This document shows, one piece after another, positions 34,538 to 45,200 of a DNA stretch of 64,000 bases. The number at the start of each line of letters is the position of its first letter. Position 1 is the first letter of the stretch. The position numbers and the translations under genes were made by a program. This DNA is from JAMWDF01 sp964645405 (GTDB lineage Bacteria > Ratteibacteria > UBA8468 > B48-G9 > DSTR01): contig CAZYCA010000044.1 of the NCBI GenBank assembly GCA_964645405.1, positions 186,001-250,000 of the forward strand, written 5' to 3'. The notes under the pieces are model-generated. The model worked only from the letters and a program-made list of their open reading frames with translations, was not told the DNA's origin and made no database searches.

Positions 34538-37500
34538 ATGAGAAATTTTTTCCTCGCTTTTTTTCTCTTCTGCACTTACGGGTTGGCTGGGGAGCTTTCC
34601 TTCCCTGGTGGCCAACTTTCTTTTAGAGTTGTTACTCCTCATACTGCCTGGGCGAAACCATGGGTCTCCGGTAGCCTTAAGATTCTCACTATTGCTCCTG
34701 CTGCCAGTAGCCGGGAGGTTTTAGAACTGGCGCAGAGACTGGATGCGGAAATAGTCTGTGTTCCGGTGCCAGCGCAGAAAAGATTTCTTGGCGAAGTCTG
34801 GGTTTACCTGAGACAGTGTCTTTCAGATGATTATCAGTTAATCCTCCTTGGGGGAGTGCGCTGGGTGGATTTACCTGCAGATATCCGTCAGCTTATTCTA
34901 AGAAAAGTACGGGGTGGCTGTACTTTTCTTTTTGTGGACCCGCAGGGTATGGACAGAGAACTTTATGAATGTTTCGAATCTGGCCGTACAGTTTCTTCCT
35001 TTGATGCTGCCTTTATCATACCCTTCCAGAAATTACCTGCCTTTTCACGTTTTGAGAAACCAGAAGAACTTATCCAGCGCTATGTAACAGAAAGCCTGTC
35101 AGGAAAAGGGAAAATGTGTTGCCTGTCTTACGCCAGCGGAAGAGGCGAGTACCTGTTTTTGACTCCGGCTGGTCCGAGTAATCAACTGCAATATGATTAC
35201 TACTGTGCTTTTGTCATCCGTATTATCCTTGCCCTGACTGGAAAACTATCCAGGGAAAAGATAGAAGACGTAAGGCTGGAAAAAGGGAAAATATTTCTGC
35301 AGGTAGTAACCGATAAACCAGGGCAAATTTTTTTTAGAGTGAGAGACCGGGAAGGTGCAATAGAGCAGGAAAAAAAACTCCCGGTTTCAGGGAAAGAGGT
35401 TTCTTTCCCGTTTTCTCCGCTTCCTGCTGGAACTCACTTTTTTGATTTCTTTCTCCTGCGAGACGGTGTCATCCTGGACTGGCGTTCCTGCTACCGGGAA
35501 GAAACAGCGCCAGGGGAGATAAAAATTTTTCTGGAGAAAGAATTTTTCCATCCAGGGGAAACTATTTCCGGAAGGATGGAACTCTCAGGACTGAAAGGTG
35601 AAGCTTTGAAGTTGAGTCTTCTGGATAGCTGGGGAAGACTTTTAGCCACAAAGCAGTTTCCTGTTCAGCCTGTTGTGCGCTTTACCTTACCTGAATTTGA
35701 GCCTTTGACGGTTCTTCATCGGGTGAAAGTGGAAGTTATTAACGGCTCTGATGTTATTCTGGCGGCAGAAAAATATTTCCCGGTAACGTACAGGTTTGAC
35801 CAGAAGGAATTTTTCTTTCTTCTCTGGGGAAGTCCTGCCAAAGAGTACCTGCCGCGTTATCTTTTAAAACTGGCAAGAGAAGCTGGAGTAGATGGCCTTT
35901 TCTCTCACTGTGAAACGTTAGATATTTTGAAAGAAATCACTTCCTGCAACCTTTATCCCTGTCCTTACATTTTTTCCCTGAAAACAGCTTCCGCCACCAA
36001 GGAACTTGCCAGGCAACCATGTTTTTCCCATCCTTCTTTCCGGGAAAATATGGCAAAAACCCTGGAAGAAAAAACCAGACTTATTGCTCCCTTTGCTCCC
36101 ATTACTTACGGGCTAGGGGATGAAAACGAACTCTCCCACTGGTCAGAGAATAAGGACTTCTGTTTTTCTTCTTACTGTCTGGCGGATTTGCGGGAGTATC
36201 TGAAAAAAGAATATGGTAGTCTCAGTTCTCTTAATGCAGAATGGCAGACTTCCTTTGAGACCTGGGACCAGGTGAGACCAGTTACCCTGAAACAATTGAA
36301 AGAGCGGAAACAGACAGATAATTTTTCTCCCTGGATTGACCATCGCCTGCATATGGAAGAGGTCTTTGCTAATATTCATCTGCACGGAAGGCTGGCGATT
36401 GAGAAAATTGACCCTGCAGCAAAAGTAGGGGCGGAAGGTATCTGGGGAGAGGGAAATTCTTTTACCGGTATAGACTACTCTAAGATGGCAGTGGCACTTC
36501 GTTCTGTAGGCGGTTATGGTGGCACCTGGCTGTGGAGAAACTTTTTGACCGCGGATAGTCTTCTCTGGGACTGGGGAATTTACAGTTCCAGTGTGGAAAA
36601 GGGTTACCGTTATCCCTGGGAAGTACTACTGGCTGGCGGCAACGGAATTGGTTTTTTCTCTCTGTTTAGTGAAGAACCGGATTACACTGCCTTTCTGCCA
36701 GATTTCACCATGTATGAACCATTTGCTGCTGTAGCCGGAGAAACGCAGAAGATAAAAAGGGGTCTGGGCAGACTCTTTCTTTCCTGTGAGGCGCAGTATT
36801 CACCGGTAGCACTGGTTCATTCTCAGCCCAATCTGCATCTGACAACTGCGCTTTCTGAAACTACCACCTTCAATTACCAGAAGAGTCGGTGGGCTTTATT
36901 CAATTTACTCACAGAGCAATGGTATTATCCTGCAGCCATCACTCACCGTAGTATAGCAAAAGGTGTTCTGGAGAAGAACAGGTATCGTTTTGTTTTCCTG
37001 CCATCCCTTTTTTGTCTTTCCGCAGAAGAAAGGCAGAAGCTGCGACTGTTTGTGGAGAAAGGCGGCACCGTGATAGCCGATACCTTACCAGGGTTATTTG
37101 ATGGCCATGGTAAGAAGACAGACAATTCTGATATGGAAGAACTCTTTGGTGTTTCTCGCGGTAACTGGCCTGTGGAGCCTGACAATGAACTTGTTATTTC
37201 CGGTGTTTCTATCCCTGTTTCCTGCGCTGAACCTCTGAAGGTAGCTGGCGGCCAGCCCCGGGTATCCAGTGCTGCGGGATATCCGGCTTTCATTGTCCGC
37301 AGGTACGGGGCAGGACAGGCTATCTGTTTGAACATTCTCCTTCCCACTGTGGATAATCTTAAACCAGAAAAAAGAGCAGTTTTCATTTCTTTCCTGAATC
37401 AGTTCTGGCGTTCACTGGGACTTACTCCTCAATGGGAAGTTTTTTCTGAAAAGGGCGAGTTCTTTTTCTCTGGAAAAGGGAGATTTTTCACCTGGGGGGA

Positions 37501-37969
37501 AAATCGTTATTTATTCATCCTTCCTGAAAAAAACGGACGGGTGAAAATACAGTGGTCGGGAAAAGGACATGTGTATGATATGTTGACAGGCAATTACGAA
37601 GGATTTTCAGATTCTCTCACAGTAAGTTTTGTGAGAGAAAGACCTGTGCTGGGTGCGGTTTTACCTTACCAGGTGAAATCATTGCAGGTAAAGATACCGC
37701 TTTCTGTCCTCAGGGGAAAGTTACTCCACGGCGAAATCCGCCTGCAAACAGAAGGTAAAAGTCCAGGAAGACATATAATAAACCTGGTGGTAGTTAATCC
37801 TCATGCTCAGGAAATCTCTTACCTTTCCAGAAATCTGGACTGCACTGGTGGTAGCTGCCTGTTTCATCTTCCTCTGGCGTTAAACGAACAGACAGGTGTC
37901 TGGAAGATAAAAGCACGTGATGTTGCCAGTGGTGCTAGCGCTGAAGCGTCGTTTACTGTGAAAGATTAG
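34538..37969 (+). CDS. giant secreted GH42-like (beta-galactosidase-like) protein
   Basis: 1,143 aa with a signal peptide (RNFFLAFFLFCTYGLAG). The GH42 signature KKEYGSLSSLNAEWQTSF lies near residues 553-570. YGLGDENEL (about 524-532) marks the position of the acid/base residue, and GAEGIWGEGNSFTG (about 633) lies further along the barrel. A trimerisation or glutaminase-like domain follows (about 805-860, RFVFLPSLFCLSAEERQKL). About 430 N-terminal residues and the C-terminal beta domain are unlike ordinary 650-700-aa GH42 enzymes. Substrate unknown. Partner genes are the LamG protein and a paralogue downstream. Confidence 0.78.
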   Translation: MRNFFLAFFLFCTYGLAGELSFPGGQLSFRVVTPHTAWAKPWVSGSLKILTIAPAASSREVLELAQRLDAEIVCVPVPAQKRFLGEVWVYLRQCLSDDYQLILLGGVRWVDLPADIRQLILRKVRGGCTFLFVDPQGMDRELYECFESGRTVSSFDAAFIIPFQKLPAFSRFEKPEELIQRYVTESLSGKGKMCCLSYASGRGEYLFLTPAGPSNQLQYDYYCAFVIRIILALTGKLSREKIEDVRLEKGKIFLQVVTDKPGQIFFRVRDREGAIEQEKKLPVSGKEVSFPFSPLPAGTHFFDFFLLRDGVILDWRSCYREETAPGEIKIFLEKEFFHPGETISGRMELSGLKGEALKLSLLDSWGRLLATKQFPVQPVVRFTLPEFEPLTVLHRVKVEVINGSDVILAAEKYFPVTYRFDQKEFFFLLWGSPAKEYLPRYLLKLAREAGVDGLFSHCETLDILKEITSCNLYPCPYIFSLKTASATKELARQPCFSHPSFRENMAKTLEEKTRLIAPFAPITYGLGDENELSHWSENKDFCFSSYCLADLREYLKKEYGSLSSLNAEWQTSFETWDQVRPVTLKQLKERKQTDNFSPWIDHRLHMEEVFANIHLHGRLAIEKIDPAAKVGAEGIWGEGNSFTGIDYSKMAVALRSVGGYGGTWLWRNFLTADSLLWDWGIYSSSVEKGYRYPWEVLLAGGNGIGFFSLFSEEPDYTAFLPDFTMYEPFAAVAGETQKIKRGLGRLFLSCEAQYSPVALVHSQPNLHLTTALSETTTFNYQKSRWALFNLLTEQWYYPAAITHRSIAKGVLEKNRYRFVFLPSLFCLSAEERQKLRLFVEKGGTVIADTLPGLFDGHGKKTDNSDMEELFGVSRGNWPVEPDNELVISGVSIPVSCAEPLKVAGGQPRVSSAAGYPAFIVRRYGAGQAICLNILLPTVDNLKPEKRAVFISFLNQFWRSLGLTPQWEVFSEKGEFFFSGKGRFFTWGENRYLFILPEKNGRVKIQWSGKGHVYDMLTGNYEGFSDSLTVSFVRERPVLGAVLPYQVKSLQVKIPLSVLRGKLLHGEIRLQTEGKSPGRHIINLVVVNPHAQEISYLSRNLDCTGGSCLFHLPLALNEQTGVWKIKARDVASGASAEASFTVKD

Positions 37970-38184
37970 AAGAAAAAAACTGTTTCCCTGAAAATTTCAG
38001 GATAAACTGAATTCATAAGAGGTGTTGTAAACATTCGGCAATTTCTTATGGCTGAATTTTAGTTCTAAAGGTACACTGAGCAGCCGGTAAAAAATTGTGC
38101 TAACATATGCTACTGTTTTTTTTGTCGGGGATACTGGCTCTGCTGAAGTTCTACTGCCATGCCGGTTTTTACCAGAGGTATTGG
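37970..38184. other. 215-bp spacer between two GH42-like genes
   Basis: No gene is supported. Two weak inverted repeats are visible: CATAAGA with TCTTATG (loop about 24 nt, around 38012-38050) and ATTCGGC with GCTGAAT. CCTGAAA-A-TTTCAGG near 37987-38001 lacks a T run, so it is not a clear terminator. An in-frame ATG at 38107 has no SD and gives a poor signal peptide. Confidence 0.4.
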
Positions 38185-41100
38185 ATGAAGAAAAAATTCT
38201 CAGGAAGTGAGGTTTTTTACCAGGCAGTCTGTTTCTTACTATTTTCTCTTTTGTCCCCGGGGCTGGCCCAGCAAAAACCACTGGCAGTGATTGATTTTGA
38301 AAAAAACTTACAGATAAATTTACAGGTAATAGGAAAAATGCCAGAAGTAGTTTCCTTACCTGGCGGCAGGGCAGCTAAACTTTCCACAGCTCGTATTTCC
38401 ATTCCGCTGCAGTGGCCAGCTGATATGCCTTGCCCTGGTTTCCCGGGACTGGCTGAAACAATAGAAAAGCCAGTTTTAGAAAAGCCAAAACTTATTTTAA
38501 GAGTTGACGGAAAACCTAACAGTGCACAACCGCGTGATTTAGCCATTCTTTTCAGAGTTTATGATTGGTGTCGGGTCAATCGCGATAGACAGAAAACTAT
38601 TGTGGAACTGAAGGGCGCTGATGGTAAAACTACAACTTTTTCCTTCAGTACCTCTGGTGACCCCTTTGCCACGGATATTTTAAACCAGCCAGGATGGGTC
38701 TGGAAAACACTGGCAGCAACCGGTGTGGTTCTTACAGGCGATAAGGAAAAGGGAGATTTAGTTATCAGTACAGAGGATTGTGTTTTTCTTCAAAGGATAG
38801 AGATTTATCGTCTGCCATCTTCGCCCCTGGATGAACGTACCAGCCGGCGGACTGCCGGGATGGTTAGTTACCCTAAGTATCTTCCACCTGCCAGTGTACT
38901 GGACCTCTGGAGGAAGGATTTTTCGGATTTAATGGTGGAACAGGCGAAAGCCTACTCTGTCTGGGTAGATACAGAAGATTTAATGCATGTTTTAAAAAGA
39001 CATCTGGAAGCAGCAGATCAAAAAGCGGAGTTGCTGAAAATAAAGCAGGGAGAGCTCCGGCTTAAAAATCTCGTAGCCACATCGGTTTTGCAGATGGATG
39101 AGTTTTTTTACCAGGGAAAGGTGGCTTTAATCAGGGAAGACAATTTAGCTTACAGAAGGCTACTGGAAAAAGCTTATTCCTCCTTAAACCAGGTTATCAG
39201 ACAGGCAACGCAACTGCAGTTTTCCTTATATGAAGAAGGAAGAAAAATATTTCCTGCGATCTTCCGTCATCCTGTTGTAGAATTCAGGATAAAACCGGAA
39301 CAGGTAGATAATCCTTTACAGAGGGTAACTTTTCTCTGTTTTGCTAATTCTCCCTGGGACTACTGGGATATTTACAATGCCAGTGGCAGGTATCTTGGTT
39401 ACTATGGTATTGACATTAAAGGTTATCTGGCAGGCGGGTTACATCTGGATGAATCTATGAAACCAGATTCTGCTTCTCTATCTAATTTGCTGCGTACAAT
39501 AGACCGGGAAAGAGCTTCCGGGTTTAAGGTAGCGATTGGTGTGGGACATCACGGTTTTCATCTTACTGAGCATGGCAATCTTCCTTCCTGGCTGGCTAAA
39601 AAATCAGGGAAAGAAAGTCTCTATGACACGGACTTTTATGGCCGCAGACAGAAGTACATGGACATCTGGAACCCTTTCGTCCGGCAGTATTTCCACGAAT
39701 CATTAAAGGCTCTTTCCCGCACTGTTTTGTCTAATCCTTTCATCTTTCGCTATTTCTATTTTGGGGAACCGCAGTGTGCCAGTGGATACAGCGACTTTGC
39801 CCGCCAGGCTTTCCGCCAATATTTGATAAAAAAATATGGAAGTATCGCTACATTAAATTCTATCTGGAAGGCTGATTATCAATCGTTTGAGGAGATTGAG
39901 CCGCCGCCACCACCAGGAGAAGTTTTACGCGTTACACCTGCCGGGCTGACTTACGAATTTGAGCTTTTCCGTCGGGAAAGTTTTAAGGAATGGTGGCAAG
40001 AGGCAAAAGCAGCACTGAAGCAGGGAAACCCTGAAGCCAGGTTATGGTTTGAAGGATGGGGACGCTTTGATTATCTCCTGCGGCACGGAATGGACCAGCT
40101 GGCTTCATTCCAGGTATCTGATCTGGCTGCGGTTCACAGTAGTGCTGCCAGTGAAGTTCAAAAAGTCTGGGGTTACTCCCTTTCCCGGGCCACAGCGACA
40201 CCGGTCTGTGATGGAGAAACAAGTACCTATGGTGTTTACTACCAGTCAGGATGTGCCAGTTTGGAACAGTTACGCGCTGCAGCCCAGTATCATCTACTAT
40301 CTCAAGTCTGGTTTGGTTTCAGAGCCTTCATGTTCTGGACAAGTTCTCTTACCATGAACCGGGTTTACTCTTACGGCGGTCCCTATCTTTACGATGGGGA
40401 GTACCTTTCCCCGGTAAGCAGTTGTTCCGCGGCAGTCCATTTAGTGCGAAGGAAGGCTGACCTGTATGAAAACATTGTCCGTTCTACAGAGATTCTTCAT
40501 CCGCAAATTGGTATTCTTTTTTCCAGCACCTCCTTCATTAATAGCTGGCCTTACAACGAAGTAGAACATGAAACCTATCCGCTGCATAGCTGGCTTCATC
40601 AGTCTGATTTCGGCTACTTTTATATCCACGAAGATTTAGTAGCCAGCGGCAAAGAGGATTTGATGTCTTACAAAGTCATCCTTGCTCCCTGGGCAATCTG
40701 GCTAAAACCTGAAGCTGCCAGTCGTCTTCTTCAGTGGGTTCGTCAGGGTGGACTGCTTATCAGTTCTGGACCGGTAGGTGCTTTTGACCAGTACGGTCGG
40801 GTCCTGAATACAATTCTGCAGGAAGTTTTTGGACCGGTGCAGGTAAGTTACGGTGGTCACGAAAGAACTGGAGATAATGAGTTAGCAGAAGATTCCCTCT
40901 CTTACCTGCGCAGTTCAGGTGATACCAACACTACCCATTTTGGTGGATGGTTCTGGAATTTTGTACCTTCTCAGCCCGGAGTCAGGGTTAAAATACTGCT
41001 GAGGTTGAAAGACAAAACACCTGTTGTCTACCAGGCAGAATGTGGATACGGGAAAATCATTCTTTCTACAGGACCTATAGGAAAGAATGGTTTAAGACAG

Positions 41101-42261
41101 CTGGTGCTGAAGGAAGTGGGAAGAAAAGTTATTCCTTTTGTGCGCAAAGAGAAAGATGATGGTTTTTTAGTTGTGCCCAGAAGGGATAATTGTTATCGTG
41201 TTTACCTTGGTGTGTTCAACCAGAATGTTACGGAAGAAGTCACTGATACCATAAGGGTGGATGGTTTCTTTAGCAGGGTGCTGGAGAAAACACTGGTAGG
41301 AGATTTCCCTGTACCGTTTTATCGGGAGAACAATCGTACCTGTATCAGGTTGACTCTGGCGCCAGGTGAAAGTACAGTACTTTCTCTTGGAGAAAGGTTA
41401 CCACCATACCGTAGGGGAGAAGAAATTCGGTCAGAAGTAGAGCCAGAAAAACCTTTAGTTTCCTGGGAGGAAGGAAAAGTTCTTTCACTGAGGAATGCTT
41501 TAAACAAAAAGAAGATTCCTCCAGCACTTCTGGCAGAAAAGAATGCCCTCCTTCTGGCTGCGGAAAGATATGCTGGTGCTGGTTATCTGGAGAGAGCCAG
41601 AAGACTTCTTCTTCAGGCAGAGAAACTGGAAAAACTGCCGGAAAGATTTATCGCGCCCGGTGATGTGGTAATTGCCAGAAGAGCCAGATGTCCAGTAGTT
41701 ATTGACGGGAAAGCAGAAGAATGGCGGCAGGTACCAAGGTACCAGGTCAAGGGAACGGAGAAGGCAGGTGGTGAGTTTGCTTTCCAGTGGGATGAGAAAA
41801 ATTTGTATCTTTTAGCAGTGGTGAAGGATTCTTCCCTGAAAAAAGTTGAGGAGCAGGGAGGAGATTTCAACTGGATCTGGGGATATGACGGTATCCTTTT
41901 GGTTCTCAATACAGCCAGGAGCAGTCCTGTGACGGTAGGTGGAGCGCTTTATGATGCTAAGTATCGCACCAATCAGACCGCACTTCTGGTAAGTATCACC
42001 GGTCGTAAGTATGCCAACAGCCCTGGTGTTTTTTCTGCTGCTGCAGTAAAAAGCAGGGTGAGTGAAATAGCCGGTGGTTATGTTATGGAAGTCTCCGTTC
42101 CCTGCCAGGAAGTTATGCTGCCAGCTATCAGGGCAGCAGAATTTGATTTTGCTTTTTCTATTATGGACAATGGACGGGAAATGGCGTTTGAAGAGTTCTC
42201 TGATAGGGAAAACTGGCAGTTTGATATTTCTCATTTCGCCAGTCTGCGTCTGGAAGAGTGA
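38185..42261 (+). CDS. giant secreted GH42-like protein with C-terminal CBM9-like domain
   Basis: 1,358 aa from ATG 38185 (SD AGAGGT), with signal peptide ending near SLLSPGLAQQ. The GH42-type barrel is central: IDIKGYLAGGLHLDESM, FYFGEPQCASGYSDF with a likely acid/base Glu near residue 527, and IKKYGSIATLNSIWKADY. A trimerisation-like domain follows (VILAPWAIWLKPEAASRLL), then from about residue 1,160 a CBM9-like domain (VVIDGKAEEWRQVPRY, FQWDEKNLYLLAVVKD, WGYDGILLVLN). The N-terminal 380 residues are unassigned. It is paralogous to the previous GH42-like gene. Substrate unknown. Confidence 0.78.
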   Translation: MKKKFSGSEVFYQAVCFLLFSLLSPGLAQQKPLAVIDFEKNLQINLQVIGKMPEVVSLPGGRAAKLSTARISIPLQWPADMPCPGFPGLAETIEKPVLEKPKLILRVDGKPNSAQPRDLAILFRVYDWCRVNRDRQKTIVELKGADGKTTTFSFSTSGDPFATDILNQPGWVWKTLAATGVVLTGDKEKGDLVISTEDCVFLQRIEIYRLPSSPLDERTSRRTAGMVSYPKYLPPASVLDLWRKDFSDLMVEQAKAYSVWVDTEDLMHVLKRHLEAADQKAELLKIKQGELRLKNLVATSVLQMDEFFYQGKVALIREDNLAYRRLLEKAYSSLNQVIRQATQLQFSLYEEGRKIFPAIFRHPVVEFRIKPEQVDNPLQRVTFLCFANSPWDYWDIYNASGRYLGYYGIDIKGYLAGGLHLDESMKPDSASLSNLLRTIDRERASGFKVAIGVGHHGFHLTEHGNLPSWLAKKSGKESLYDTDFYGRRQKYMDIWNPFVRQYFHESLKALSRTVLSNPFIFRYFYFGEPQCASGYSDFARQAFRQYLIKKYGSIATLNSIWKADYQSFEEIEPPPPPGEVLRVTPAGLTYEFELFRRESFKEWWQEAKAALKQGNPEARLWFEGWGRFDYLLRHGMDQLASFQVSDLAAVHSSAASEVQKVWGYSLSRATATPVCDGETSTYGVYYQSGCASLEQLRAAAQYHLLSQVWFGFRAFMFWTSSLTMNRVYSYGGPYLYDGEYLSPVSSCSAAVHLVRRKADLYENIVRSTEILHPQIGILFSSTSFINSWPYNEVEHETYPLHSWLHQSDFGYFYIHEDLVASGKEDLMSYKVILAPWAIWLKPEAASRLLQWVRQGGLLISSGPVGAFDQYGRVLNTILQEVFGPVQVSYGGHERTGDNELAEDSLSYLRSSGDTNTTHFGGWFWNFVPSQPGVRVKILLRLKDKTPVVYQAECGYGKIILSTGPIGKNGLRQLVLKEVGRKVIPFVRKEKDDGFLVVPRRDNCYRVYLGVFNQNVTEEVTDTIRVDGFFSRVLEKTLVGDFPVPFYRENNRTCIRLTLAPGESTVLSLGERLPPYRRGEEIRSEVEPEKPLVSWEEGKVLSLRNALNKKKIPPALLAEKNALLLAAERYAGAGYLERARRLLLQAEKLEKLPERFIAPGDVVIARRARCPVVIDGKAEEWRQVPRYQVKGTEKAGGEFAFQWDEKNLYLLAVVKDSSLKKVEEQGGDFNWIWGYDGILLVLNTARSSPVTVGGALYDAKYRTNQTALLVSITGRKYANSPGVFSAAAVKSRVSEIAGGYVMEVSVPCQEVMLPAIRAAEFDFAFSIMDNGREMAFEEFSDRENWQFDISHFASLRLEE

Positions 42262-42287
42262 ATTTTCCCCTTTCAGGATAGAAATTG

Positions 42288-45200
42288 CTAAAAATGAGAA
42301 CTTTGTGTGATGCTGGCGTGATAGTCCTGGAGGCAGTGAACCTGAAGAGTACCCTTACGTCTTGCCTCTATACTTAAAACTGCGGCTCTGGCAGCAGCCA
42401 CAGTAGTAACATACGGGATTCTATACTTAATGGCACTTTTCCTCAGGTAGGAATCATCAAACTGGCTGAGTTTCCCTTTCGGTGTGTTGATAATCAAATC
42501 TATCTCCCTGTTTTTGATTAAATCAATAATGTGGGGCCGGTCTTCCTGGAGTTTATTGGCTCTTTCTGTCTGAATCTGGTGAGCAGCCAGAAATTCCTGG
42601 GTTCCTTTAGTTGCCAGCAGACGAAAGCCAAGAGCGGAAAACCGTCTGGCTACTTCCACGACTGCGTGTTTATCTCTGTCTGCTACGGTAATTAAAACTG
42701 TTCCTTTTAGCGGTAGCCTCTGTCCGGCAGCCTCTTCAGCTTTAAAGAAGGCTAAACTGAAACTTTCCGCCAGACCCAGCACCTCGCCGGTAGAACGCAT
42801 CTCTGGTCCCAGCACCGGGTCAACTTCAGGAAACATGGGAAAAGGAAAGACTGCCTCCTTGACACCATAATGAGGGACACGGACAGGCCTCAGATTAATT
42901 TCCGTCAGGGTCTGACCCTGCATGAGGAAGGTAGCAATTTTCGCCATGGGAATATTACAGACCTTGGAAACAAGCGGGACGGTTCGGGAAGCCCGGGGAT
43001 TAGCTTCTAAAACATAAACCCTGTCCTGACAGATGGCATACTGCATGTTCATCAGCCCAACCACATGTAAGGATTTAGCAATCAGACGGGTATATTTTTC
43101 AATGGTCTGAAGGTGTTTTTCCGGTATATTTACTGGTGGAAGGACGCAGGCTGAGTCGCCGGAATGAATGCCAGCCTGTTCAATATGTTCCATAATAGCC
43201 GGAATGAAAACATCTTTTCCATCAGAGAGAGCATCGGCTTCTGTCTCCAGAGCATCTTCCAGAAATTTATCAATAAGTAAAGGTTTTTCCGGTGTCACAC
43301 CAACAGCAGCCTCCACATACTGACGCAGCATTGTCTCGTCATAGATTACTTCCATACCGCGACCACCAAGAACATAAGACGGGCGCAGCATCAGGGGATA
43401 CCCTAATTTTTGGGCAACTTTCAGTGCTTCCTCCAGGTTGGTGGCTGTTCCTGCAGCTGGCATGGGAATTTTCAGTTTTTTCATCATCACCCGAAAACGG
43501 TTGCGGTCTTCTGCCAGGTCAATCATATCAGGAGAAGTCCCCAGTATTTTTACTCCGGCTTGTTCCAGTTCCCGGGCTATATTAAGCGGGGTTTGACCAC
43601 CAAACTGTACAATCACTCCTTCAGGTTTTTCCTTTTCATAGATAGCTAAAACATCCTCCACCGTTAACGGTTCAAAATAAAGTTTGTCTGAGGTGTCATA
43701 ATCAGTGGAGACAGTCTCCGGGTTACAGTTGACCATGATGGTTTCGTAACCTGATTCCCTGAGAGCAAAGGCAGCATGGACACAGCAATAGTCAAACTCG
43801 ATTCCCTGTCCAATACGGTTAGGACCTCCGCCTAAGACCATAACTTTTTTTCTTTGACTGACAGATACACTATCCGGCGCGTTATAAGTGGAAAAGTAAT
43901 AGGCAGCATTTTCCACTCCACTTACCGGTAAGGCTTCCCATCCCTGTACGAGGTTAAGTTTTTTTCTCTGCTGGCGAATTTGAACTTCTTTCTTATTCAA
44001 AAGTTGAGCCAGGTACCGGTCGCTGAAACCATCTTTTTTAGCCTGAGTGAGAAGTTTCTCCGGTAGTTTCTTGCCCCGGTAGCGCAGGATTTCTTCTTCT
44101 AATTGTACCAGTTCTTTCATCTGTTGAATAAACCATGGTTTGATATATGTTTTGCGATATAACTGCTCCACCGTAGCACCTTTTCTTAAGGCTTCATACA
44201 TAATGAACTGGCGCTCACTGGTAGGATAGGTCAACATTTCCATTAACTCAGGTAGAGAACGCTGGTGAAAGTCTTTGGCGAAACCCAGCCCGGCACGGCC
44301 AATTTCCAGAGAACGGATGGCTTTCTGAAAGGCTTCTTTATATGTTTTTCCGATGGACATTACTTCACCCACAGCGCGCATCTGGGTGCCCAGCATATCC
44401 TGGACATCCCGGAATTTTTCAAAAGCCCAACGGGCAAACTTCACCACCACATAGTCACCACTGGGTTTGTATTTTTCCAGGGTACCTTCCTTCCAGTAAG
44501 GAATCTCATCCAGGGTAAGCCCGGCTGCCAGCTTAGAGGAGACCAGCGCAATGGGAAAACCGGTGGCTTTGGAAGCCAGTGCTGAAGAACGAGAAGTGCG
44601 GGGGTTGATTTCTATCACTACCACCCGGTCTGTAACCGGGTCATGAGCAAACTGAATGTTTGTTCCGCCTATGACTTCAATGGCTTCTACGATAGCATAG
44701 GAGTATTTCTGCAGTTTTTCCTGTAGTTCAGCAGAGATAGTAAGCATGGGAGCCACACAGAATGAATCTCCGGTATGCACGCCCATGGCATCAACATTTT
44801 CAATAAAACAAACAGTAATCATCTGGTTTTTAGCATCCCGAACTACCTCCAGTTCTAACTCTTCCCATCCCAGCACAGACTCCTCAACCAGAATCTGGCC
44901 AATCATACTGGCAGCTATCCCGCGGCTGGCAACTACCCTGAGTTCCTCCACATTGTAAACAAGGCCGCCTCCGGTTCCGCCCAGGGTATAAGCCGGACGG
45001 ATAACTACTGGATAACCGAGTCGGGAAGCAATCTTTTCTGCCTCTTCTACGGAATAGGCTGGAGCGCTTTCCGGCATCGGAATACCTAATCTCTTCATGG
45101 TCTCTTTGAAGGCGATTCTATCTTCACCACGTTTGATAGCTTCTATATTCACCCCGATTACCCTGACCCCGTATTTTTGCAGAACACCAGAATTTGCCAG

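Noticed and set aside
37987..38001. CCTGAAA-A-TTTCAGG hairpin as a terminator
   Set aside because: The stem is AT-rich with a minimal loop and no T run follows.
38107..38184. 26-codon N-terminal extension of the CBM9-containing GH42-like protein
   Set aside because: It has no SD and would put a second hydrophobic stretch before a proper signal peptide.
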